Shown: piece by piece, positions 14,014-21,012 of the stretch
Position numbering within the stretch: position 1 is the stretch's first letter
Layout of the letters: each line of letters starts with the position of its first letter
Source of the DNA: JAGLQA01 sp023135565
GTDB lineage: Bacteria; Acidobacteriota; Aminicenantia; UBA2199
Direction of reading: 5' to 3'
NCBI GenBank assembly: GCA_030639305.1
Contig: DAOWCY010000085.1
Location: 1 to 27,558 of the forward strand
Length of the DNA stretch: 27,558 nt
The notes under the pieces: generated by a model
Told to the model about the DNA's origin: nothing
The model's input: only the letters and a program-made list of their open reading frames with translations
The model's database searches: none
Made by a program: the position numbers and the translations under genes

Positions 14014-16368
14014 ATGGACAAAATATTAGACATTCTCGACAACCCGTTGGTTAAGACAGCACTTTTTATAACCATTCTTTTAATCGTGTTAAAGCTCGTC
14101 CTGAAAGGATTGAAAGTAATGAAGATTATTAATATCGAAGATAAATCCCTCTTCGATGCCCTTTATTCCATGGCTTTCAGGAATTCCTACTTACTCAAAA
14201 AAGCCCGCAAGGCTGCGGGGGTAGGCAACTTTTTCGAAGCAGGCAAGCTCTATGAGGAGATGGGAGATTACAAGAAGGCGATCAGTACTTACGAGGAAGG
14301 TGAACAGTACCATGAGTTAGGCGAGTTGTATGAGAAATTAAACCGCGAGACCCAGGCCATCGAAGTATACAAAAAAAGCGGCGATGTAGACGGCATCATG
14401 AGGCTGTACTTAAAAAGAAAAAACATCGATGCCGCCGGGGCGATCCTGGAAAACAACAACCGCTTCCAGGAAGCCGCCGAACTCTACTACAACCATGAAA
14501 TATATGAAAAAGCGGCCCAGATTTATGAAAAGAAAGGTTTTTACAAGAAAGCCGCCTATATTTATGAAAAAGCCGGGAATTTGAAAAGAGCGGCCCTGAA
14601 TTTTGAGAAGTGGTTTTTAACCAACGTGGATACCGCAATGGGTTATCAAGAATCGGGCCAATTAGACCAGGACCTCATCAAAGCCGTTGAATTATATTTA
14701 AAAATAAACGAATTGCAGCGTGCTTTCGACCTGCTGTTAAAAAATAAGAAATTCGCTAAAGCAGCGCAGTTGGCTTTTAAAATGGACAAGCCCGAAGAAT
14801 CGGCCAAACTTTTCGAGAAAGCGCAGCTCCCCTTAAAAGCAGCACAAGTATATGATAGGATGAACAAGCCGGACACGGCCAACCTGCTGCGTGGGGAAGA
14901 CGCCTTTGCCAGGGGAAATACAGCCGTCGCCGCCGATTTTTTTTTAAAAGGGAAAGATTATACGAGAGCCGCGGAGTTATTCGAGTGGGAGAAAAACTTC
15001 GATAAAGCGGCGCACTGTTATTTTATGAACCAGAATTACATCCCCGCCGCCGAGAACTATCTAAAGGCGGGCAACGAAGCGGAAGCAGCCAAAATGTTCG
15101 AGTTGGGGCGGGATTGGAAAACCGCGGCGGATATCGCCATAAAATATAAAAAATATCCCAAAGCCGGGGAATTGTATGAGCAAGCCTCGGAGCATTTTGA
15201 AGCCGGCATTTGTTTTGCCAGGGTAGAAGACGACAAAAGGGCGGTAGGCAATTTCCAAATGGTCACTCCCACCTCGCCTAATTTTTACAAAGCCGTGACC
15301 CACATGGCGGAGATATTTTTGAAAAACCGCAAACCGCAGTTGGTCATCGAGAAAGTGGGCAAGCTGGCCGCCGGGAAACCGATAAACAGCGGCAATATCG
15401 ACTGGTTTTATGTGTTGGGTCAAGCCTATGAGAATGCCGGGGATTTTAAAAAAGCCCATGATAGTTTCCAGGGGGTATTGACTGTAGACTACTCCTATAA
15501 AGACATCCACGAAAAAATAAAAGAAGTGGAAGATTTAATCGAGAAATACAAAGAAATGGAATTGGTTAAGGATGACTCCTCCAACCGTTACAAAATAATC
15601 AAAAAAATCGGCGAAGGCGGTATGGGCGTCGTGTTCAAAGCCCAGGACACCGTATTACAAAGGGTTGTCGCCCTAAAAGTACTGAATAAAACTTTCACCA
15701 AAGATAAAAGGAGCCTGGAAAGCTTTTTCGCGGAAGCCCGTTCCACAGCCTCTCTTTCCCATTCGAACATCGTCACGGTTTACGACGTCGGCCAGATGGG
15801 CGAAGACAATTTCATCTCCATGGAATTTATAGAAGGTGAAAATTTCATGACCATCATCAGGCGGAACCGGGCGTTTACCGTCCCCCAGTTACTTTTTATT
15901 TCCATAAAAATACTAAAAGCGCTCGATTACTCACATAAAAAAGGGATCATCCACCGGGATATAAAACCCCACAATATCATGATTACCCGGCAGAAAGAGA
16001 TCAAGATAATGGATTTCGGCCTGGCCATCATACGGGGTGAGATGAAACAAGGAGACAGCGGAGTTATAACCGGGACGCCTTATTATATGTCCCCGGAACA
16101 AATACAGGGAGTTAAAGTAGACCATAGGACCGACATTTATTCAACCGGCGCTACCCTTTTCCACATGATCACCGGCAAAGTTCCTTTTAAAGGTGAGAAT
16201 GTTTTCTATCAGCACCTTTTCGAAAAAGTGCCGGCCATAAAAAACTACCGCAGCGACATACCCGGCCCGCTTATTTATATCGTAGAAAAATGTATGGAAA
16301 AGAAAAGAGAAGACAGGTTCCAGAGTGCCCAGGAGATATTAAACGCTATAAAACAAATCAAAACATAG
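14014..16368 (+). CDS. Membrane-anchored TPR protein with C-terminal Ser/Thr protein kinase domain
   Basis: A 784-residue protein. One hydrophobic helix (about residues 13-33) is followed by a basic stretch, then about 490 residues of short helical repeats with a spacing near 18-22 residues (patterns such as KAAQIYEKKGFYKKAAYIYEKAG), resembling TPR/SNAP solenoids. The kinase domain fills residues 526-784: GEGGMGVV loop, VALKVL lysine (K555), HRDIKPHNI (D649), DFG (D667) and GTPYYMSPEQ. All catalytic residues are intact, so it is probably active in the cytoplasm. The order (TM, repeats, kinase last) is opposite to PknB types. I chose the ATG at 14014 because an upstream TTG at 13975 lies inside the predicted promoter. 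It diverges from the Clp gene. Confidence 0.9.
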   Translation: MDKILDILDNPLVKTALFITILLIVLKLVLKGLKVMKIINIEDKSLFDALYSMAFRNSYLLKKARKAAGVGNFFEAGKLYEEMGDYKKAISTYEEGEQYHELGELYEKLNRETQAIEVYKKSGDVDGIMRLYLKRKNIDAAGAILENNNRFQEAAELYYNHEIYEKAAQIYEKKGFYKKAAYIYEKAGNLKRAALNFEKWFLTNVDTAMGYQESGQLDQDLIKAVELYLKINELQRAFDLLLKNKKFAKAAQLAFKMDKPEESAKLFEKAQLPLKAAQVYDRMNKPDTANLLRGEDAFARGNTAVAADFFLKGKDYTRAAELFEWEKNFDKAAHCYFMNQNYIPAAENYLKAGNEAEAAKMFELGRDWKTAADIAIKYKKYPKAGELYEQASEHFEAGICFARVEDDKRAVGNFQMVTPTSPNFYKAVTHMAEIFLKNRKPQLVIEKVGKLAAGKPINSGNIDWFYVLGQAYENAGDFKKAHDSFQGVLTVDYSYKDIHEKIKEVEDLIEKYKEMELVKDDSSNRYKIIKKIGEGGMGVVFKAQDTVLQRVVALKVLNKTFTKDKRSLESFFAEARSTASLSHSNIVTVYDVGQMGEDNFISMEFIEGENFMTIIRRNRAFTVPQLLFISIKILKALDYSHKKGIIHRDIKPHNIMITRQKEIKIMDFGLAIIRGEMKQGDSGVITGTPYYMSPEQIQGVKVDHRTDIYSTGATLFHMITGKVPFKGENVFYQHLFEKVPAIKNYRSDIPGPLIYIVEKCMEKKREDRFQSAQEILNAIKQIKT

Positions 16369-16395
16369 AAAACATAGAAAACATAGAAAACATAG
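16360..16395 (+). repeat. Four tandem 9-bp repeats (AAAACATAG) overlapping the kinase stop codon
   Basis: Four exact AAAACATAG units run from 16360 to 16395. The first supplies the kinase TAG stop; because the unit is 9 bp, every unit repeats the stop in the same frame. The last runs into TAGGAG, the ribosome site of the next gene. Confidence 0.95.
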
Positions 16396-16404
16396 GAGTG
16401 AAAA

Positions 16405-17556
16405 ATGGATTTTTCCTTAAGCGAAGAGCAGTTGGAGTTACAAGATTTAACCCGTCAATTTGCCAAAAATGAGATTCGGCCCGCCGCCGCAGAATATGAT
16501 GAGAAGAATGAATTTCCCACGGAAGTAATGAAGAAAGCCTTTGAGATAGGTTTTTTAACTTCCGGTATTCCCATAGAATATGGAGGCACAGGTTTTTCTA
16601 ACCTCGATAATGCCGTAGTATGCGAGGAATTAGGTTGGGGCTGCGCCGGTATGTTTACCTCGATGATGGCCAATACCCTGGCTCTCACCCCCATTCTTTT
16701 ATTCGGTTCCGAGGAGCAGAATAAAAAGTTTTTTCCTCCCATGACCGAAGAGATGAGTTTTGCCTGCTTCGGTTTAACCGAAAGAGAGGCGGGATCGGAT
16801 AATTCGATGATCACCACAACCGCCGTAAAAGATGGCGACCACTATATTTTGAACGGTTCCAAAACTTTTATTACCAATGGCGGCATTTCCAAATTAGGCG
16901 TTATTTTTGCTTCCACGGACAAAACGCGGGGTGCCCGGGGCTTAACGGCATTTATCGTCCCCATGGACCTGCCCGGCGTTAAGGTAGGCAAGCACGAAAA
17001 CAAAATGGGGCACCGGGCCTCCAATACCACTGAACTTTACTTCGATGAGGTAAAAGTACCGGCTGAGAACGTCCTCAGGCGGGAAGGTTTCGGTTTTATT
17101 ATTGCCATGAAAACCCTCGATATGGCCCGCCCGGCAGTAGGAGCAGGAGCTGTAGGCTTAGCCAGGGCAGCTTATGAAGAAGCCTTAAAATACGGCCAGA
17201 CCCGGGTACAGTTCGGCAAGCCCATCGGACTATTCCAGCACAATGCCTTTAAGCTGGCGGATATGATCACCGAAATAGACGCAGCCAGGCTGTTGGTACA
17301 CCGGTCCGCCTGGATGCTCGACAATAATATAAAAGCCTCGCGGGAATCTGCGATGGCAAAAATCGTATCCACCGATGTAGCCATGAAAGTAACCACCGAA
17401 GCAGTGCAGATACTGGGCGGTTATGGCTATATGAAAGAGTACCCGGTTGAGAAGATGATGCGGGATGCAAAATTGTTCCAGATATATGAAGGGACCAATG
17501 AGATACAGAGGCATGTCATTTCTCTCGAAATTCTCGGTAAGCTTAAGACCACCTAG
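16405..17556 (+). CDS. Acyl-CoA dehydrogenase
   Basis: A 383-residue flavoenzyme of the short/medium-chain acyl-CoA dehydrogenase family, which oxidises acyl-CoA to trans-2-enoyl-CoA and passes electrons to electron-transfer flavoprotein. Visible hallmarks are CFGLTEREAGSDNSMITTTA (FAD/substrate loop), YILNGSKTFITNGG, QILGGYGYMKEYPVEKMMRDAK, and the catalytic base E362 in YEGTNEIQR. Length is typical. GGAG is spaced 6 nt from the ATG. It begins 36 bp after the kinase stop on the same strand, so it may be cotranscribed, though no functional tie is obvious. Chain-length preference cannot be read. No ETF or beta-oxidation partner is in the window, apart from the acyl ligase 11 kb away. Confidence 0.95.
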   Translation: MDFSLSEEQLELQDLTRQFAKNEIRPAAAEYDEKNEFPTEVMKKAFEIGFLTSGIPIEYGGTGFSNLDNAVVCEELGWGCAGMFTSMMANTLALTPILLFGSEEQNKKFFPPMTEEMSFACFGLTEREAGSDNSMITTTAVKDGDHYILNGSKTFITNGGISKLGVIFASTDKTRGARGLTAFIVPMDLPGVKVGKHENKMGHRASNTTELYFDEVKVPAENVLRREGFGFIIAMKTLDMARPAVGAGAVGLARAAYEEALKYGQTRVQFGKPIGLFQHNAFKLADMITEIDAARLLVHRSAWMLDNNIKASRESAMAKIVSTDVAMKVTTEAVQILGGYGYMKEYPVEKMMRDAKLFQIYEGTNEIQRHVISLEILGKLKTT

Positions 17557-17568
17557 GAGATCAAAGGA

Positions 17569-17633
17569 GATCAAGAGGTCTCAGGATGAGATCAAGAAGG
17601 TCTCAGGATGGGATCAAGAGGGTCTCAGGATGA
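17569..17633 (+). repeat. Three tandem 21-22-bp imperfect repeats
   Basis: Units begin GATCAAGA and end TCTCAGGATG at 17569-17589, 17590-17611 and 17612-17633, with a partial GAGATCAAAG unit just before. Each contains a GATC and an inverted GAGA/TCTC pair. They follow the acyl-CoA dehydrogenase stop; the rest of the gap to 17723 shows no gene. Confidence 0.85.
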
Positions 17634-17723
17634 GCTAAGAGCGGCTTTTAAGTATCTTCTCTGAGAGTTTCTCGATTTCCTCCTCAACCTGAGTTTGAGA
17701 CCCGCTGAGTTCTCTTAAAAACT

Positions 17724-18041
17724 ATGTATATAATATTTCGTTTAATCAGGCTTGGCCTTGTCTTTTTGTTAGGGTATTTTCTATATAAAATATTGTGGAA
17801 AGGAGAGAAGCTCAATTTTTTTAACCTTTTTAAAAGGAAGAGAACACACCCCCAACAAGCCATCGCGGAGATGAAAAAAGACCCGGTATGCGGCACTTAT
17901 GTCCCGGAGAACCAGGCAGTCAAGTATAAAGACTATTTTTTTTGTTCCCCGGAGTGTAAAGAGAAGTTCCAAACCTTAGACGCCCCGTCCCGGGAAGCCG
18001 GGCAAGAGACCCGGGATAAGGAGGTAGAGAATGCCGGTTAA
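17724..18041 (+). CDS. Small membrane-anchored YHS-like metal-site protein
   Basis: A 105-residue protein with an N-terminal membrane helix (about residues 4-24), a basic stretch (FKRKR, 36-40), and a compact cysteine motif: DPVCGTYVPENQAVKYKDYFFCSPECKEKF with C56, C74 and C78. This DPVCG...YFFCSxxCxxxF pattern is that of YHS/TRASH domains, which bind metals and appear in copper ATPases and related proteins. No metal transporter is adjacent. No clear ribosome site precedes the ATG. It overlaps the next gene by 11 bp, with that gene's GGAGG lying inside its final codons, so the two are coupled. Confidence 0.75.
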   Translation: MYIIFRLIRLGLVFLLGYFLYKILWKGEKLNFFNLFKRKRTHPQQAIAEMKKDPVCGTYVPENQAVKYKDYFFCSPECKEKFQTLDAPSREAGQETRDKEVENAG

Positions 18042-18411
18042 CATCCCTCCTGGGGTACGAAAAATTTTAGAAAAAACCCGCAAAGAATTGCAAAAAAATT
18101 ACCGCGAACGCCTTAAGGAGATGATCCTGTTCGGTTCTTATGCCAGGGGAAATTTCGTTGAAGGCTCCGATATCGACATTTTGCTGCTCTTAGAACATAT
18201 CGAGGATGCTGCTGCTGAGCGGGACAGGTACTTTCCTGTAATTAGCGAAATTTCCCTGGAGTATGATACGGTTGTTTCTATTGTCCCTGTTGATTTTCAA
18301 GAATTCCAGGAAAAAAGAACACCGTTAATCTTAAATGTTCACAAAGAGGGCAAAGAATTAATTAATGCTGTAAATGCTTACATCGTTGAGGTTAAGGAAA
18401 GTGTCTCATAA
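18031..18411 (+). CDS. MNT-type nucleotidyltransferase domain protein
   Basis: A 126-residue minimal nucleotidyltransferase of the DNA polymerase beta superfamily. The signature GSYARGNFVEGSDIDILL is present (G35-S36, D47 and D49 as metal ligands), with a probable third acidic residue in VSIVPVDF. MNT proteins usually pair with a HEPN partner as toxin-antitoxin systems in which MNT adenylylates HEPN, or act as small antibiotic or tRNA-modifying transferases. No HEPN gene is next to it; the neighbours are a YHS-like protein and a lysine transaminase. GGAGG is spaced 7 nt from the ATG. Substrate is unknown. Confidence 0.82.
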   Translation: MPVNIPPGVRKILEKTRKELQKNYRERLKEMILFGSYARGNFVEGSDIDILLLLEHIEDAAAERDRYFPVISEISLEYDTVVSIVPVDFQEFQEKRTPLILNVHKEGKELINAVNAYIVEVKESVS

Positions 18412-18457
18412 CACATGATGTGATGAAAATCAAACGCTGAAATGCTGTTCCAGGGGG

Positions 18458-18486
18458 TTGCAATCATCTCACATTTTGTATAGAAT
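18458..18486 (+). promoter_or_regulatory. Predicted promoter of the lysine transaminase gene
   Basis: TTGCAA (18458-18463) and TAGAAT (18481-18486) are separated by 17 bp; the start would be near 18493, giving a leader of about 51 nt that ends in GGAGG seven bases before the ATG. Confidence 0.55.
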
Positions 18487-18543
18487 ACGATATAAGAATT
18501 TTATTTCCTAAACCGGAAAAAATTTATTTTTTGGAGGCACTTA

Positions 18544-19863
18544 ATGTCTGATATACAACCTAAAGATATTCATTCCGAACTGTCGAAACACCTTCTTGTC
18601 GATGGTTATGATATGGTCTTAGATTTAGAGCGCAGCGAAGGCGCTTATATTTACGATTCCGTTAGTGGGAAAAAATATTTGGATTTTTTTACTTTTTTTG
18701 CATCCGGGCCAGTGGGCTTAAACCACCCCAAATTACTCGATCCGGACTGGTTAGAGAAGGTAAAATATGCAGTGGCCAACAAACCTTCCAATTCCGATGT
18801 CTACACCACTGAAATGGCAGCTTGCGTGAACGCCTTTTCCAGGGTGGCGATTCCCGCTTATTTACCACACCTGTTTTTTGTTTCCGGCGGCGCGCTGGCC
18901 GTGGAGAACTGCCTGAAAACCGCCTTCGACTGGAAAGTCAGGAAAAACTTCGCCAAAGGGATAAAAGAAGAAAAAGGGCACCAGGTGATTCACTTTAAAG
19001 ATGCCTTTCACGGCAGGAGCGGCTACACCATGTCGTTGACCAATACCGACCCGGTCAAAACCGATTATTTCCCGAAATTTAAATGGCCCCGCGTCAGCAG
19101 CCCCTTTCTTCAATTTCCCCTTACGGAAGAATCGCTGCAAACAGCGGCAGCCGCGGAAAAAAAGACCCTGGAAGAGATCAAAAAAGCCATCCGGGAAAAC
19201 CCCGGCGATATAGCTGCCATCTTATTGGAACCCATCCAATGCGAAGGCGGGGATCATCATTTCAGGAAAGAATTTTTCCAGGCGCTTCGCGCCGCCGCCG
19301 ACGAAAATGAAATCCTGTTGATTTTAGATGAAGTACAAACAGGTCTGGGTATGACCGGCAAAATGTGGTGTCACCAGCACTTCGACATCGAACCCGACAT
19401 GATCGCTTTCGGCAAAAAAACCCAGGTCTGCGGTTTGTTGGCCTCGAAACGGATCGACGAAATCGACGATAATGTCTTTAGTGTATCCGGCCGGATCAAC
19501 TCCACTTTCGGCGGCAACCTAATGGACATGGTGCGTTTTGAGAAGTACTTAGAGATTATCGAAGAGGAAAAGCTGGTAGAAAATGCCGCAGTCCAGGGCG
19601 ACTATTTGCTGTCCGGTTTGACCGACCTGCAAAAAGAGTTTCCCGGCAAGGTGTCTAATGCCAGGGGAATGGGCCTGATTTGCGCCTTCGACATGCCCGA
19701 TGCCGCTAAAAGGAATGAGGCTATTAATAAGATGAAAGAATTAGGCATGATTATTCTTAGCTGCGGCCCCATTTCTATTCGCTGCCGGCCGCGGTTGAAC
19801 GTCACCCGGGAAGAAATCGACGAAGCGCTGCGCATCATGCGCGAAGCCATAAAAGCAGTGTAG
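18544..19863 (+). CDS. lat: L-lysine 6-transaminase (lysine epsilon-aminotransferase)
   Basis: A 439-residue class III PLP-dependent aminotransferase. The whole chain follows the LAT subfamily: FFASGPVGLNHPKL, NKPSNSDVYTTEMAACV, the FFVSGGALAVENCLKTAFDWKV cofactor region, FKDAFHGRSGYTMSLTNTDP, LILDEVQTGLGMTGK, and the FGKKTQVCG Schiff-base lysine (K291 or K292). The enzyme moves the epsilon-amino group of lysine to 2-oxoglutarate, giving 2-aminoadipate semialdehyde (cyclising to piperideine-6-carboxylate) and glutamate. GGAGG is spaced 7 nt from the ATG. It appears to be a single-gene unit; no semialdehyde dehydrogenase is nearby, so catabolism versus secondary metabolism cannot be decided. 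Confidence 0.93.
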   Translation: MSDIQPKDIHSELSKHLLVDGYDMVLDLERSEGAYIYDSVSGKKYLDFFTFFASGPVGLNHPKLLDPDWLEKVKYAVANKPSNSDVYTTEMAACVNAFSRVAIPAYLPHLFFVSGGALAVENCLKTAFDWKVRKNFAKGIKEEKGHQVIHFKDAFHGRSGYTMSLTNTDPVKTDYFPKFKWPRVSSPFLQFPLTEESLQTAAAAEKKTLEEIKKAIRENPGDIAAILLEPIQCEGGDHHFRKEFFQALRAAADENEILLILDEVQTGLGMTGKMWCHQHFDIEPDMIAFGKKTQVCGLLASKRIDEIDDNVFSVSGRINSTFGGNLMDMVRFEKYLEIIEEEKLVENAAVQGDYLLSGLTDLQKEFPGKVSNARGMGLICAFDMPDAAKRNEAINKMKELGMIILSCGPISIRCRPRLNVTREEIDEALRIMREAIKAV

Positions 19864-19880
19864 AACAGCTTTCGCTACTT

Positions 19881-19981
19881 GCCTCCGGCGGCCCCACGCG
19901 CGTGGGGTGGCGTTATGCCGCTTCGCGGCAGGTCCCTGCCGGGGGCCAAACTTTTGAAAAAGTTTGAACAAAACTTTTGTT
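19881..19981 (+). repeat. Module A repeat interrupted by a 42-bp palindrome-rich insertion
   Basis: The outer parts match the 59-bp module A, but between GCCTCCGGCGGCC and CTGCCGGGGGCC there are about 42 extra bases containing CCCCACGCGCGTGGGG and GCCGCTTCGCGGC inverted repeats. The composite follows the transaminase stop codon. Confidence 0.85.
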
Positions 19982-20007
19982 GAGTAAACGGCGAAAGGTA
20001 GCCGTGT

Positions 20008-20904
20008 ATGCAGGTTCTTTATAAAATAGATCGTGTTTTTATTTTCGTTTATTCGTCGATAATACTGCTCACCGGTCTGTTTCTTTTTATCTCTTCGGGC
20101 AAAGCCATCGTCGCGCTGCTCACCATAATAGGCGAAGCGCTCTATCTCTATTTGGCTCTCAAAAAACCTTTACGCCGCCATAAAACCCTGAAAACCCCCT
20201 TCCCCGCCGCATGGCGCGATATCCTGAAGCGCTGCTCCCTTTTCTACCGCAGCATAGACGCCCCCGGTAAAAAGCGTTTCGAGCAGGACGTACAGATTTT
20301 CCTAAGTGATTTTCCTGTCGAAGGAATCAGGCGCCGGGAGTTGGATATCAAAACAAAACTGCTGGTTGCCTCCGGGTTTGCGGCCATGCTGCACGGCCGG
20401 CCCGACTGGGAACCGCCAATCAAAGACGGTGTGTTGGTTTACCCCGGCCGCACATTTAATAAAGATTATAAAATAGGCAGAGGACGGTTTGCCGGCATGG
20501 CCCGCAGCAGCAGCCCGCTGATTATTTCGCAGGAGAGCCTAAAAGAGAGTTTCAGGAACCCCGATGACGGCTACAATGTGGTATTTCATGAATTGGCTCA
20601 TTATTTCGACTTTGAGGATGGCCGCGCCGAAGGCATACCCTCCACCCGGCTTCTTTCCGGCAAGCTGAACCACTGGAAAAAGGTAATCGGAAAAGAGTGG
20701 CAAAAAGTTTTGCAAGGGCGTTCTGTTTTGCGGCCTTATGCCGGGACTAATGAAGCGGAACTTTTTGCCGTGGCCGTAGAATTTTTTTTCGAGAACCCCG
20801 CCGTCATGAAAAAGCGCAGCCCCGAATTTTATGAATTGTTAAAAGAGTTTTTTAATCTCGACACCGCCGAGATAATGAAAAAGGATAAAGAACCGGTGCA
20901 GTGA
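20008..20904 (+). CDS. MtfA-like zinc metallopeptidase (M90 family), membrane-anchored
   Basis: A 298-residue protein. Two hydrophobic helices occupy about residues 10-29 and 33-50; the soluble part matches MtfA/M90 peptidases: LLVASGFAAMLHGRPDW, VLVYPGRTF, the zinc-binding HELAH (194-198) within VVFHELAHYFD, and NEAELFAVAVEFFFENP supplying the third ligand (E251). E. coli MtfA binds the Mlc repressor and has peptidase activity; here no glucose-PTS genes are near and the natural target is unknown. The start follows a GAAAGG-type site. It converges with the Csd4-like gene, with a repeat and an inverted repeat between them. Confidence 0.88.
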   Translation: MQVLYKIDRVFIFVYSSIILLTGLFLFISSGKAIVALLTIIGEALYLYLALKKPLRRHKTLKTPFPAAWRDILKRCSLFYRSIDAPGKKRFEQDVQIFLSDFPVEGIRRRELDIKTKLLVASGFAAMLHGRPDWEPPIKDGVLVYPGRTFNKDYKIGRGRFAGMARSSSPLIISQESLKESFRNPDDGYNVVFHELAHYFDFEDGRAEGIPSTRLLSGKLNHWKKVIGKEWQKVLQGRSVLRPYAGTNEAELFAVAVEFFFENPAVMKKRSPEFYELLKEFFNLDTAEIMKKDKEPVQ

Positions 20905-20928
20905 TAGAAAAAAGGGGGGAGCGCTTCT

Positions 20929-21012
20929 CGCTTTTAAATTATCAAAAGCGCTCACACGCTGCCCCTGCCGCGAAGCGGCTTATCGCCTCCCCGTGCCACG
21001 GCCTGGGGCCTA
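20929..21012. repeat. Inverted repeat plus module B copy between convergent genes
   Basis: CGCTTTT and AAAAGCG (20929-20950) form a 7-bp stem with an 8-nt loop. A single module B copy follows (GCTCACACGC, GCCGC/GCGGC, TTATCGCCTCCCCGTG) and ends GGCCTACA, which contains the stop codon of the Csd4-like gene. The stretch may terminate both convergent transcripts. Confidence 0.7.

Noticed and set aside
15061..15510. 149-codon frame antisense to the TPR-kinase gene
   Set aside because: It is an opposite-strand shadow of a clearly coding, repeat-rich region with intact motifs on the plus strand.
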